DNA of 64,000 nt, from contig JAUICH010000023.1 of the NCBI GenBank assembly GCA_030427505.1, positions 1 through 64,000 on the forward strand, in the 5' to 3' direction. Source of the DNA: Verrucomicrobiia bacterium. GTDB taxonomy: Bacteria; Verrucomicrobiota; Verrucomicrobiia; Verrucomicrobiales; DEV007. The notes below the pieces were generated by a model, which had not been told where the DNA came from, ran no database searches, and saw nothing but the letters and a program-made list of their open reading frames with translations. Position numbers and translations under genes: made by a program. This document shows, piece by piece, positions 37,002 to 49,269 of this stretch (its first letter is position 1; every line of letters starts with the position of its first letter).

Positions 37002-38009
37002 TTACTGAATTTTTCCTTTGGTTTTCAGTTTTCCGGCCCGCCAGGCATCGACGATGACGGCCAGGACGATGACCACGCCAGTAATGAGGAGTTTGACCGG
37101 TTCCGAAGCGCCCACCTGGGCGAGACCGGCGCCGAGGGTGGCCATGATGAGGACGCCGAAAAAACTGCCCACCACCGAACCGCGACCGCCCATGAGGCTG
37201 GTGCCGCCGATTACCACGGCGGCGATGGCGGAAAGCTCCAGCCCCGCGCCCGCGTTAGGATCGACGGCGGCGAGGCGAGAACTATCAAAGGCCGCGCCCA
37301 GCCCGGCCATGGCTCCGGCGATGACGAAGACGGCGATCTTGATGGGCTTGGTGTCAATGCCAGAGTAGCGGGCGGCGTCTTCATTTGCGCCGATGACGAG
37401 GACGTTGCGGCCAAACACCGTCCGGCGCAGCACCCACTGGCCCGCGATGACGAGGGCGACCGCGACCACGAAGGCGGTGGAAATGCCAATGCCCGGCAGC
37501 GGCGCGCCGATCCACTCCACGGGTTTCCCGATGTACTTCGTCTGCGAGTTCGTGCCCAGGTAGGCGAGGCCGCGGGCGATCTGCATCATGCCCAGGGTAA
37601 CGATGAAGCTCGGCACCGAGAAGCGCACCGAGACCCAGCCATTGGCCAGGCCGCAGAGCAGCCCGCCCAGCATGGCCAGGGGCAGCGCCAGCACGAGCGG
37701 CCAGTGCCAGTCCGCCATGGCCACGCCCAGTACCGCGCCGCCTAAGGCGAGCACCGCGCCGACGGAGAGGTCGATGCCCGCGGTGAGGATGACGAAGGTC
37801 ATGCCGACGGAAATTACGGCCAGGGCGGGCACCTGGTTGGCGATGGAGTGGAAGGTGCCCGGCTTCAGGAAGTTGTCACTGGCCAGGCCAAAGGCCGCGA
37901 TGACGGCGATGAGCACACCGGTTAGCCCGAGCCATTCGCCCATGCCGGGGAAGGAACGCCGCGCGGTGGCCGCTTTTCCGTCCGGGGTCGCTGGGGCGGA
38001 CTCGGTCAT
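37002..38009 (-). CDS. rbsC: ABC sugar transporter permease (RbsC-like)
   Basis: This 335-residue inner-membrane permease of the RbsC/AraH family has about nine to ten helices. Characteristic stretches are VGMTFVILTAGIDLSVG (near residue 70), VPSFIVTLGMM and GRNVLVIGANEDAARYSGI, the ATPase-contacting loop. It follows the binding-protein gene by 55 bases. No RbsA-type double ATPase lies in the operon or elsewhere in the window, so the energy subunit must come from another locus. Ribose is the inferred substrate because ribokinase and nucleoside hydrolases are in the same operon. Confidence 0.85.
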   Translation of the reverse strand: MTESAPATPDGKAATARRSFPGMGEWLGLTGVLIAVIAAFGLASDNFLKPGTFHSIANQVPALAVISVGMTFVILTAGIDLSVGAVLALGGAVLGVAMADWHWPLVLALPLAMLGGLLCGLANGWVSVRFSVPSFIVTLGMMQIARGLAYLGTNSQTKYIGKPVEWIGAPLPGIGISTAFVVAVALVIAGQWVLRRTVFGRNVLVIGANEDAARYSGIDTKPIKIAVFVIAGAMAGLGAAFDSSRLAAVDPNAGAGLELSAIAAVVIGGTSLMGGRGSVVGSFFGVLIMATLGAGLAQVGASEPVKLLITGVVIVLAVIVDAWRAGKLKTKGKIQ

Positions 38010-38064
38010 TGGGTGTGGATCCGTGGAAGAGGAGGGGAGGTAGAAAAGTCCCAGCCAATCCGGA

Positions 38065-39057
38065 TTAGAGAGTGTCTTTCGTCACCAGGTCCACCGGTGT
38101 TTTCCGGTCTTCCGGCGCGGCATTGCCGCCGAGGATGTCGAGCGCGGCTTCGATGCCGAACACGGCCAGCTGGTCCGCGTGCTGATCGGCGGTGGCCTCC
38201 AGTCGGCCTTCCTGGATGAGGCTTTGCGCGGCGGAAATGTTATCGAAGCCGACGACCTTGACCTTTCCTTCCTTGCCCGCGGCTTTCACGGCGGCGGCGG
38301 CGCCCAGGGCCATGCTGTCATTGCTGGCCAGGATGGCGCTCAGGTCCGGGTGTTCCTGGAGGATGGCGGCGCTAAGGGTGTTGGCCTTTTCCATTTCCCA
38401 TTGCCCGCTCTGGACGGTGACGATGTCCGCGCCGGCGGCTTTCATGGCGTCCTCGAACCCGGCGCGGCGTTGCTGAGCATTGAAGGCCGTGGGCACGCCT
38501 TCCAGGATGGCGACCTTGGCTCCGGCGGGCAGGGTTTTGGCCAGGGCATCGCCGACCAGCTTCGCGCCCTCGCGGTTGTCCGGGCCGACGAAGGGGATCT
38601 TCGCGCCCGCCTCGGCCAGCACGGTGTCATCGAGTTTGTTGTCGATGTTGACGACGACGATCCCCGCGTCCTGGGCCCGCTTCAGCACGGGCACGAGCGC
38701 TTTCGAATCCGCCGGGGCGATGACGATGGCATCGACGCCACGCGCCATCATTTGTTCCACCAGGTTCACTTGCGCCCCGAGATCGGTCTCGTTCTTGATG
38801 CCATTGACGATGAGGCCGTAGTCCTCCGCGTGTTCGCCATGATGCGCCTCGGCGCCGTCGGCCATGGTCTTGAAGAACTCGTTGGCCAGAGACTTCATGA
38901 TCAGCGCGACTTCCGGTTTGCCGGAGTCTTCTTTGCCGCCGTTTGCGTCCGCGCTGGAAGATTCATCGGAGGAACTGCCTCCGCAGGACGTGAGGAAAAG
39001 CGCGGCGGCGGCCAGAGAGGCGGCGATGCGGGAAGAGAGGAACAAGGGGGATTTCAT
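38065..39057 (-). CDS. rbsB: Sugar ABC transporter binding lipoprotein (RbsB-like)
   Basis: This 330-residue protein has a lipobox LTSC with lipid Cys25, then a Ser/Gly/Asp-rich spacer. A two-lobe type I periplasmic binding fold follows: EVALIMKSLANEFFKTM, VDAIVIAPADSKALVPVL, VVNIDNKLDD and a C-terminal ILASNDSMALGAAAAV stretch characteristic of ribose/galactose binders. The start is ATG 39057; a longer frame runs through non-coding repeat DNA. A perfect LacI-type operator lies 18-33 bases upstream of the start. Confidence 0.87.
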   Translation of the reverse strand: MKSPLFLSSRIAASLAAAALFLTSCGGSSSDESSSADANGGKEDSGKPEVALIMKSLANEFFKTMADGAEAHHGEHAEDYGLIVNGIKNETDLGAQVNLVEQMMARGVDAIVIAPADSKALVPVLKRAQDAGIVVVNIDNKLDDTVLAEAGAKIPFVGPDNREGAKLVGDALAKTLPAGAKVAILEGVPTAFNAQQRRAGFEDAMKAAGADIVTVQSGQWEMEKANTLSAAILQEHPDLSAILASNDSMALGAAAAVKAAGKEGKVKVVGFDNISAAQSLIQEGRLEATADQHADQLAVFGIEAALDILGGNAAPEDRKTPVDLVTKDTL

Positions 39058-39915
39058 GAGTTTTGAGGCGGATCGCGCAAACGTTTGCGCAAAGTTGAGG
39101 GGATTGTCAAACCGAATCTCTACACAAAACTGCTGTTGGGGCTCAAACCTTCCTGGGGGAAAAGTGACCGTTGGGGCTGTCTGTGTGAATAACAGCCGTG
39201 CTTTCCCGCATCTCCTTCGTTTTTCGGAATATTGGGTGTGGATGAGAGAGGGGCCTGAGGGCGTAAGGAACGGGATGTAGGGACGGCGGACGTCTTCTCC
39301 CCCCACCGCGCCTCCGGCTCCCTCCGCAGAGCGGCAAAAGAAAATTTGCCGCACTCTAGAGAAGCTTCGCTTCCCCGGACAGTCTGGGGCTTGGCGGATG
39401 TCTTTGATTTCATGGGGCTTACTTAATGAGTAATGTGGCTGTTGATCGCAAGTCAGATGGACTTGGTGTGGCGGGAGTTGTTTCTCACGACGTTTTCCTG
39501 AAGCTCAACGCTAACGGGGACGCGTAGCGTCTTTGGACTGCGGTGATCTGAATCACCGCTTTGGGGAGGGAGCCGGAGGCGTGGTGGGGCAGGTTTGGCG
39601 AGCGCGGTCCTAACACACGTCTCCCATGCCCGATATCTTCCGGCGAATGGGGTGGAGGGCCACGGAACAGAGAAAACGGACGCGCCTCGCCCCCGCCACG
39701 CCTCCGGCTGCCTGCCGCAAAGCTCCGAAGAATCGGAGCACTCCAAAGAAGCTTCGCTTCCCCGGACAGTCTGGGGTTTGGCGGATATCCTTGATCTCCT
39801 AGGGCTTACTTATAGAGTTATGTGGCTTCGCTGAGGAGATCCATCAGTGCTATCCGTGTCTTTGACTTCGCGTTCGCTCCGTCTATCTACGCTTCGCTTC
39901 GATTGTGGTTGTCCC
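39058..39915. repeat. Intergenic region with operator and three dispersed repeats
   Basis: This 858-base gap lies between rbsB and lacI, both minus strand. Apart from the operator at 39075-39090 it contains two direct copies of one element, about 39303-39428 and 39692-39815. Each starts GCCTCCGGCT and contains GAAGCTTCGCTTCCCCGGAC and AGTCTGGGG. A partial inverted copy lies at about 39520-39600. A related copy lies at 45023-45117. No gene is seen. Confidence 0.75.
39075..39090. promoter_or_regulatory. LacI-family operator upstream of rbsB
   Basis: GCGCAAACGTTTGCGC is a perfect 16-bp palindrome with the central CG typical of LacI/PurR/RbsR operators (consensus near GCAAACGTTTGC). It lies immediately upstream of the rbsB start on the minus strand. 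A LacI-family gene is next upstream, so repression of the nucleoside/ribose operon by that regulator is the natural reading. Confidence 0.85.
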
Positions 39916-40959
39916 TCAGGAAATCGTCCTTACCGACTCCCGGCTTACGATCTTGGCCTTCAGGACCTCCAGGCGGTTTTCGCGGGCGTGGACTTTTCCG
40001 GCGAGGACTTCGAGGAGGCGGCTGGCGGCGAGGCGGGCCATTTCTTCGACGGGTTGGGCGACGGTGGTGAGGGGAGGGGAGACCAGGGAGGACCAGGGCT
40101 GTTCGTCGAAGGCGACGACGGAGACGGCTTCGGGGACGGAGAGGTTCAGGGCGTGGAGTGACTCCAGCAGGCCGAGGGTGATCTGGCCGCCGAAGGGGAT
40201 GATGGCGGTGGGGCGGTTCTTAGGCTTAGCGTTTTGGAAAATGTCGCGGGTGGCTTTCGCGGCGGTGGCGGCGGTGTAGTCGCCGCCGGCCATGGGGCAA
40301 TCTGTTAGGGGAATGCCGGCTTCTTTCAGAGCGGCCTGAAAGCCTTTGAAACGTTCGCCATCGGGGAAGGAACCTTCCAGGCCGCGCAGGCAGGCGATCC
40401 GGCGATGGCCGCGCCCGGTGAGGTGATGGACGGCTTCCTTCGCGGCGGCGATATTATCCGTGGCGACCATTGGGAAGGGGAGGTCGGGGAAGATCCGATC
40501 CATCAGCACGACAGGCACGGTGGTTTCCACCAGCGCGGAGACGGCGCCGAGTTTCTGTCCGACGGGGGCGATGATGAGGCCCTCCGCCTTCCGGGAGAGC
40601 ATGACGCGCAGGAGTTCGGCCTCCACGTCCGCGTCTTCCGCCGAGTCGCAAAGCAGCACGGCGTAGCCTTCCTTGCGGAAGCGGCGCTCGATGCCCTGGG
40701 CGAAGGCGGCGAAGAAGGGGTTCGCCACGTCGGGGACGATGAGGCCGATGGTCCGGGTGCGGCCCAGGCGGAGGCTGGCGCCGATGGGGTCGGGCCGCAC
40801 GCCGAACTGAGCGGCCGCCGTCTGGATGCGTTCTTCGGTTTGCTTGCTGATCCGGAAACGGCGCGCCTGGCCGCTGAGGACCCGCGAAACGGTGGTCACG
40901 GATATACCGAGATGCCGCGCCAGTTCTTGGAGATTGGTAGGATCGGAGCTTTCGCCCAT
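39916..40959 (-). CDS. LacI-family transcriptional regulator
   Basis: This 347-residue repressor has a DNA-binding domain at residues 8-62 (LQELARHLGISVTTVSRVLS, then a hinge helix DPIGASLRLGRTRTIG). A periplasmic-binding-like effector domain follows (GLIVPDVANPFFAAFAQGIE, VPVVLMDRIFP, VVAFDEQPWSSL). It precedes the rbsB operon on the same strand and probably binds the palindrome at 39075-39090, with ribose or a nucleoside product as inducer. It is divergent from the GntR gene, with 140 bases between them. Confidence 0.9.
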   Translation of the reverse strand: MGESSDPTNLQELARHLGISVTTVSRVLSGQARRFRISKQTEERIQTAAAQFGVRPDPIGASLRLGRTRTIGLIVPDVANPFFAAFAQGIERRFRKEGYAVLLCDSAEDADVEAELLRVMLSRKAEGLIIAPVGQKLGAVSALVETTVPVVLMDRIFPDLPFPMVATDNIAAAKEAVHHLTGRGHRRIACLRGLEGSFPDGERFKGFQAALKEAGIPLTDCPMAGGDYTAATAAKATRDIFQNAKPKNRPTAIIPFGGQITLGLLESLHALNLSVPEAVSVVAFDEQPWSSLVSPPLTTVAQPVEEMARLAASRLLEVLAGKVHARENRLEVLKAKIVSRESVRTIS

Positions 40960-41048
40960 GGAACACCCAAGATGAAGGAAGCGCCGCGGGAAGCAAAGAA
41001 GATGTTCGCGGGAACTGGCCTTGGGGAAACTCCGGGTCAGAGTTGATT

Positions 41049-41077
41049 TTGGATATTTTTTGTTTGAAGTCTATAGA
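41049..41077 (+). promoter_or_regulatory. Possible sigma-70-type promoter of the gntR cluster
   Basis: TTGGAT (41049-41054) and TATAGA (41072-41077) are separated by 17 bases in an AT-rich stretch between the divergent lacI and gntR genes. Spacing is ideal and each hexamer is near consensus, but short motifs like this arise by chance. Confidence 0.35.
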
Positions 41078-41083
41078 TTTTCG

Positions 41084-41097
41084 CTATTGGTCCATAG
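41084..41097. promoter_or_regulatory. Possible GntR autoregulatory operator
   Basis: CTATTGGTCCATAG is an imperfect 14-bp inverted repeat (CTAT...ATAG around TTGGTCC). It sits just before the gntR ATG and just after the putative promoter. FadR-type GntR regulators bind TGGT-containing palindromes, so this may be the regulator's own site. Confidence 0.35.
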
Positions 41098-41099
41098 AA

Positions 41100-41786
41100 A
41101 TGGAAGGGAATCAGTCCGATCGCGCTTATCAGTATCTGCGCCGGAAAATCCTGAACCGGGAACTCGTTCCCGGCACGCGGGTCCGGTACGGGCCGGTGGG
41201 TAAGGAGATCGGCGTCAGCGCGACGCCGGTGCGGGAGGCGATTGGCAAGCTGGCGCACGAGGGGCTGGTGGAACTGGTGCCGCAATCGGGCGCCATCGTG
41301 AAAACGCCCACGCGGAAAGACGCGATCGAGGTCTATGAAATGCGCGAGGCGATCGAGCCCTTTGCCGCGATGAAAGCCTGCCAACTGATCGGGCGGAAGC
41401 AGTTTAAGACGATGGAGGAATCCCTGGACGTGATGCGGGCGCTGCACGCGAAGGCCGTGCTGCACGAGTTCGAGGGCGCGGTGGACAAAGGGCTCTTTGA
41501 CCGCGCGGACCTGGAATTTCACCTCACCATCCTGGAGGCGGCGGACAATCAGCGGATGCTGAAGGCGGTGGCGGACTATCACCTGCTGACGGGCATCATC
41601 GGCGCCGAGCGGCACGACTACGACGCGGAGGTGCTGGCGATGACCATCGAGGATCACGAAGCCATTCTGTCAGGGCTCGCCGCGCGGGAGCCGGAGGAGG
41701 TGCGGCGGTCCATGGTGACGCACATCCGGAACAGCCGCCAACTGACCCTCAGTCTCCTGGACGGCGGCGTTCGCGCGTGGATGTGA
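41100..41786 (+). CDS. GntR-family (FadR-type) transcriptional regulator
   Basis: This 228-residue regulator has a winged helix at about residues 5-68 (YLRRKILNRELVPGTRVRYGPVGKEIGVSATPVREAIGKLAHEGLVE form). An all-helical FCD effector domain follows, with the usual metal-site residues in RADLEFHLTILEAADN and the later EDHEAILSGLAAREPEEV. FCD regulators usually sense organic or sugar acids. It precedes and reads with the sialidase/sulfatase cluster, its likely target. The start is ATG 41100; an in-frame TTG at 41043 is less likely. Confidence 0.88.
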   Translation: MEGNQSDRAYQYLRRKILNRELVPGTRVRYGPVGKEIGVSATPVREAIGKLAHEGLVELVPQSGAIVKTPTRKDAIEVYEMREAIEPFAAMKACQLIGRKQFKTMEESLDVMRALHAKAVLHEFEGAVDKGLFDRADLEFHLTILEAADNQRMLKAVADYHLLTGIIGAERHDYDAEVLAMTIEDHEAILSGLAAREPEEVRRSMVTHIRNSRQLTLSLLDGGVRAWM

Positions 41787-41894
41787 CAGCGCGTCTTTCA
41801 GGCAATTTCAGGAATTCACATTTTCGACTCTTCAAACCCCCGGACAACGGTTCAAGATTTCACCAATCCCAGACTCAACCCTGTAAACCCCAAG

Positions 41895-44945
<3,051 letters not shown>

Positions 44946-45022
44946 GGAAGTGGATCGATTGGAAGGCCAATTGGAAATCGAAGATCGTACGCTTGTGAGT
45001 CATCCACGCTATTTCCCGCCCG

Positions 45023-45117
45023 CCGCGCCTCCGGCTCCTGCCCCAGAACGGTCCGAGCCGGACTGGCGGAAGATTCGCCGCACTCTAGAGAGGCTTCGCC
45101 TCCCTGGGTGGTTTGGG
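45023..45117. repeat. Dispersed repeat abutting the second sialidase gene
   Basis: This copy starts GCCTCCGGCTCC and includes GCCGCACTCTAGAGAGGCTTC. The words match the elements at 39303-39428. The repeat ends exactly where the signal-peptide coding sequence begins, and the reading frame of the sialidase stays open through it. Confidence 0.75.
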
Positions 45118-46209
45118 GTGTTTCTTTTGGCTATTTTGTTAGGGGGTGGTCCAGCTTCCTTGTTGGCTGCGAAAGAAAAGCAGAGTGGTCACGAGGCGGT
45201 GGTGAAGTCGGAGTTTATCTATACGGAGGCTCCGTTTCCGCAGTGTCATGCTTCGACGATTGTGGAGACGCCGGAGGGATTGGTGACGGCTTGGTTCGGG
45301 GGGACGAAGGAGGGGAACCCGGACGTGGGGATCTGGCTTTCGCGGCAGGTGGATGGGAAATGGACGGCGCCGGTGGAGGTGGCGAATGGGGCGGAGACGG
45401 AGAACCCGCGGGTGAACTGCTTGAACCCGGTGCTGTTCCAGGCGCCGGATGGGCCCTTGCTGCTGTTTTATAAGACGGGCAAGTGGTGGGGCTACGTGAA
45501 ACGGTCCGAGGATGGTGGGAGGACCTGGTCTCTGCCGGAAAGGCTCTACAACCAGTTCATTGGGCCGGTGAAGAACAAGCCGGTGCTGCTGAAGGATGGC
45601 AGCATTCTAAGCCCATCGAGCAGCGAGTTTGACACGCCGGAGGGGCGGAAGTGGCTGACGCATTTCGAGCGCAGCACGAATGGGGGAAAGAGCTGGGAGT
45701 TTATTGGGCCGGTGAATGACGGGATCGAGATCGGGGCCATTCAGCCAAGCATTCTCTTTCATGGCGACGAACATCTCCAGGCCCTGGGCCGGACGCGGCA
45801 GGGGAAGATCTTTACGATCGAGTCTCTGGACGGCGGGCTGACCTGGGGAGAGATGGGTTTGTTAGAGCTGCCGAACCCGAATTCCGGGACGGACGCGGTG
45901 ACCTTGAAGGATGGGCGGCATGTGCTGATCTACAATCACACCGATCCCCGGCCGGAAGGGAAGAATGGGTTTCGGTCTCCGCTGAACGTGGCGGTTTCCC
46001 AGGATGGAAAGCAGTGGGACGCCGTGATGCGGCTGGAGACGGAGCCGAAGAAAGAGTTCAGCTATCCGGCGATCATTCAGACGGCGGACGGGCTGGTGCA
46101 CGTCACTTACACCTACCGGCGGGAGACGATCAAGCATGTGGTGCTGGACCCGGCGAAGCTTTCCGGGACCCCGATTGTAGACGGCGTGTGGCCGGAGAGT
46201 GTGGAGTGA
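45118..46209 (+). CDS. Exported sialidase-family (BNR) protein
   Basis: The preferred form has 363 residues, starting at GTG 45118: signal peptide FLLAILLGGGPASLLAA, then the sialidase domain with FIYTEAPFPQCHASTIVETPEGLVTAWFGGTKEGNPDVGIW and Asp-boxes (RSEDGGRTW and weaker ones). The frame is open back to 44908, inside the previous gene; the added 70 residues are translated repeat and look non-functional. It is a tandem paralogue of the C-terminal part of the preceding protein, sharing the FPQCHAST, GPVKNKPVLL and PNPNSGTDAVTL stretches. Confidence 0.78.
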   Translation: MFLLAILLGGGPASLLAAKEKQSGHEAVVKSEFIYTEAPFPQCHASTIVETPEGLVTAWFGGTKEGNPDVGIWLSRQVDGKWTAPVEVANGAETENPRVNCLNPVLFQAPDGPLLLFYKTGKWWGYVKRSEDGGRTWSLPERLYNQFIGPVKNKPVLLKDGSILSPSSSEFDTPEGRKWLTHFERSTNGGKSWEFIGPVNDGIEIGAIQPSILFHGDEHLQALGRTRQGKIFTIESLDGGLTWGEMGLLELPNPNSGTDAVTLKDGRHVLIYNHTDPRPEGKNGFRSPLNVAVSQDGKQWDAVMRLETEPKKEFSYPAIIQTADGLVHVTYTYRRETIKHVVLDPAKLSGTPIVDGVWPESVE

Positions 46210-46256
46210 GGCGCGAGAGAATTTAAGAGAACAGGAAGCGAGATCCCCCAAGCAAG

Positions 46257-47777
46257 ATGAAGCAGAAACTCTTTTCTAAAATACTAAGCCGAACCGTGCT
46301 GGCGCTCTGCCTGGGCGCGGGTGTCAGCCAGACCGTGAGCCACGCGGCGGAGGGTAAACCGAACGTGCTGTTCGTGGCGGTGGATGACATGCGGAACGAC
46401 GCCGGGTGTTATGGGAATACCGAAGTCATCACGCCGAACATCGACCGTCTGGCGGCGCGGGGCGTGCGGTTCGACATGGCCTACTGCCAGCAGGCGGTGT
46501 GCAATCCCTCGCGGGCCTCGCTCCTGACGGGGCGGCGGCCGGATACTTTGCGGATTTGGAACCTGACGAAAGGGCTGCGCCAGTCCGACCCGGACGTGGT
46601 GACGCTGCCGCAGCTTTTCAAAAACAACGGGTATTTCACCCAGGGCATCGGCAAGATTTTTCACAACTGGCGGACGGAGGAACACGGGGACCCGCAGTCG
46701 TGGAGCGTGCCGGCGGTGTATCACTACTCGCGGCATGATGACGACGTGCCGGAGGTGGAGGGCGACCTGCCGCCGGACCTGGCCACGGCGCCGCGTTGCA
46801 TGCAGTTGGACGTGCCGGACGAAGCGTATTTTGACGGGCGCATCGCGGACCTGGCGGTGAAGTCCCTTCAGGAGCAGGCGAAGAAGGGCGATCCGTTTTT
46901 CCTGGCGGTGGGGTTCTGGAAACCGCACCTGCCTTTCAACCCGCCGAAGAAGTATTGGGACATGTATGACCGGTCCAAGCTGTCCATGCCGGCCCACCCG
47001 GAAGCGCCGAAGAACGTGCCGCGGATTGCGCTGCATCCCAGCTCGGAAATCATGCGCGCGGCGGGCGACGATGGGCTGAGCGATGATGAGGTGCGCGAGC
47101 TGCGCCACGGCTACCTGGCGGGCATCAGTTTCCTGGACGCGCAGTTGGGCAAGGTGCTGGACGAACTGGACCGGCTGGACCTCGCGAAGAACACCATCGT
47201 CGTGTTCTGGAGCGATCACGGCTTTCACCTGGGCGAGCAGTCGCTGTGGGCGAAGACGTCGAACTTCGAACTGGACGCGCGCGTGCCGCTGATCATCGCC
47301 ACGCCGGACTCGCCAAACGCGGGGCAGGGGACGGACGCGCTGACGGAGTTGCTGGACCTGTATCCGACGCTGGCGGAACTCTGCGGCCTCCCGGCTCCCG
47401 AGGGGCTGGAAGGCGTGAGCCTGGTGCCGGTGCTGAAAGATCCGTCCGCGGACGTGCAAGCGGCGGCCTATACCCAGCATCCGCGCCCGAACTATTACAA
47501 AGGAGAACCCGAAGCGATGGGCGTTTCTGTCAGGACGGAGCGCTACCGCTACACCGAGTGGCGTGACTTCAAGACCGGGGAAGTGGTGGCCAGCGAGCTG
47601 TATGACCACGCCGCAGATCCTGACGAAACCATCAACATCATCGACACACCGCCCGACGCCGGGACCATGGCCAACCTGAAGCACCTGCTGGAAGAGAAGT
47701 TTCCCCGGCAGGGCTACGTGGGCCGGCCGGCGGAGGAATTCGTGCCGGTGATCGCGAAGGGCTGCGAAGATTGCTGA
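46257..47777 (+). CDS. Exported sulfatase, iduronate-2-sulfatase-like
   Basis: This 506-residue protein has a signal peptide (1-31) and NVLFVAVDDMRNDAGCYGN at the metal site. The formylglycine signature CNPSRASLLTGRRPD has Cys82. DDM in place of DDQ and the RRPDTLRIWNL segment point to the iduronate-2-sulfatase group. The C-terminal GYVGRPAEEF tail is typical of the secreted family in PVC bacteria. It is first of three consecutive sulfatases; 47 bases separate it from the sialidase gene. Natural substrate unknown. Confidence 0.92.
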   Translation: MKQKLFSKILSRTVLALCLGAGVSQTVSHAAEGKPNVLFVAVDDMRNDAGCYGNTEVITPNIDRLAARGVRFDMAYCQQAVCNPSRASLLTGRRPDTLRIWNLTKGLRQSDPDVVTLPQLFKNNGYFTQGIGKIFHNWRTEEHGDPQSWSVPAVYHYSRHDDDVPEVEGDLPPDLATAPRCMQLDVPDEAYFDGRIADLAVKSLQEQAKKGDPFFLAVGFWKPHLPFNPPKKYWDMYDRSKLSMPAHPEAPKNVPRIALHPSSEIMRAAGDDGLSDDEVRELRHGYLAGISFLDAQLGKVLDELDRLDLAKNTIVVFWSDHGFHLGEQSLWAKTSNFELDARVPLIIATPDSPNAGQGTDALTELLDLYPTLAELCGLPAPEGLEGVSLVPVLKDPSADVQAAAYTQHPRPNYYKGEPEAMGVSVRTERYRYTEWRDFKTGEVVASELYDHAADPDETINIIDTPPDAGTMANLKHLLEEKFPRQGYVGRPAEEFVPVIAKGCEDC

Positions 47778-47820
47778 GAGGCTGACGGAACCAGCCACCT
47801 AACCCCCCATGGTTTGAGCG

Positions 47821-49269
47821 ATGACATTGGCGCGATGTATCCTGTTTGGTTTCCTGAGCCTGTTCGCGGGCGCGGGATGGAACGCGGCGGGAGCCGAGCG
47901 GCCTAACATTCTGTTCGTCTTCACGGACGATCAGGCTTCCTGGGCACTGGGTGCTTCCGGGAACGCGGAGGCTCATACGCCGAACCTGGACCGGTTGACG
48001 GCGGAAGGGGCCCGCTTTACGAATGCCTTTTCCGTGACGCCGGTGTGCAGCCCGTCGCGGGTGGAACTGATGACCAGCCGCTACGGGACGGAGATGGGGA
48101 TTCTCGATTTCCTGGCGGCGCCGGATCACAGTAAGATCGCTTACGATCCCGAGGCAGGCATTCCGGCGGAAGCGCCAACGTTTCCCGAGGTGCTGACGGC
48201 GGCGGGTTATTACACCGGCCTGGTGGGCAAGTGGCACCTGGGACAGGTGGACCGCTTTCATCCCACGAAGCATGGTTACGCGTGGTTCGCCGGTTTCCGG
48301 GAAGGGGGCACCGTGGTGAAGGATCCGGTGCTGGAGATAGAAGGAAAGCAGACGCCTTTCAAGGGGCTGACGGTGGACGTGCTGACGGACCAGGCGATTT
48401 CCTTTCTAAAAGAGCGTCCGGCGGACCGGCCTTTCTTGCTGTCCGTGCACTACCGGTCTCCTCACGGCCCCTGGAAACCCGTGGCGCCGGAGGATGAAGC
48501 GCCCTACGACGCGGCGATGATGACGCTGCCGCATCCGGATTATCCTAACCTGGATGTAAAGTCGGTGAAAAAGAAGATGGCCGACTACCTGGCCAGCGTG
48601 AGCGGAGTGGACCGGAACGTGGGCCGCCTGATGGAGACGCTGGACGCCCTGGGCCTGCGGGAAAACACGGTGGTGATCTTTTCCTCCGACCACGGCTACA
48701 ACATGGGGCACAACGGCATTCACCATAAAGGAAACGGCATCTGGGCGACGAAGCCGCTGCCTCCGGCCCTGCCGGACATCGAGCAGCGGATGCGGCCGAA
48801 CCTCTACGATCAGTCCATGCGCGTGCCCTTGATCGTCCGCTGGCCGGGAGTGGTGGCGCCGGGGAGCGAGATCGCGGAGACCGTGACGAACCTGGACTGG
48901 TTTCCCACGCTGGTGGCCATGGCGGGCGCGGGGGAAAAGGTTCCTGACGGCGCGTTTATCCGGGGGCGGGACTTCACGCCCTTGCTGAAAGGGGAAAGCA
49001 TCGACGGCTGGGACAACGATCTGTATGGGGAGTATTCCATGATCAACTATGGCATCGCCGACATGCGCTGCGTGCGGACGCCGGAGTGGAAACTGGTGGT
49101 GGACTTTCACAACCGGGACCGGGACGAACTCTACGACCTGAAGAACGATCCTGACGAAACCACCAACCTGATCGCGTCGGAGGACGCGGCGGTGGTGAAA
49201 GTGAAGGCGGAACTGCTGGAGCGGTTAATGAAAGCAAAGGCCGCGGTGGCGAAGGGGGAGGCATTGTGA
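47821..49269 (+). CDS. Exported sulfatase (second of three)
   Basis: This 482-residue protein has a signal peptide (1-25) and NILFVFTDDQASWALGASGN. The formylglycine signature CSPSRVELMTSRYGTE has Cys76. GKWHLGQ, FSSDHGYNMGHNGI and a C-terminal ELYDLKNDPDETTNL complete the fold. It overlaps the next sulfatase (TGATG) and so is translationally coupled to it. The LMTSRYGTEMG extension after the signature differs from its neighbours, so the three enzymes probably attack different sulfate positions. Confidence 0.92.
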   Translation: MTLARCILFGFLSLFAGAGWNAAGAERPNILFVFTDDQASWALGASGNAEAHTPNLDRLTAEGARFTNAFSVTPVCSPSRVELMTSRYGTEMGILDFLAAPDHSKIAYDPEAGIPAEAPTFPEVLTAAGYYTGLVGKWHLGQVDRFHPTKHGYAWFAGFREGGTVVKDPVLEIEGKQTPFKGLTVDVLTDQAISFLKERPADRPFLLSVHYRSPHGPWKPVAPEDEAPYDAAMMTLPHPDYPNLDVKSVKKKMADYLASVSGVDRNVGRLMETLDALGLRENTVVIFSSDHGYNMGHNGIHHKGNGIWATKPLPPALPDIEQRMRPNLYDQSMRVPLIVRWPGVVAPGSEIAETVTNLDWFPTLVAMAGAGEKVPDGAFIRGRDFTPLLKGESIDGWDNDLYGEYSMINYGIADMRCVRTPEWKLVVDFHNRDRDELYDLKNDPDETTNLIASEDAAVVKVKAELLERLMKAKAAVAKGEAL

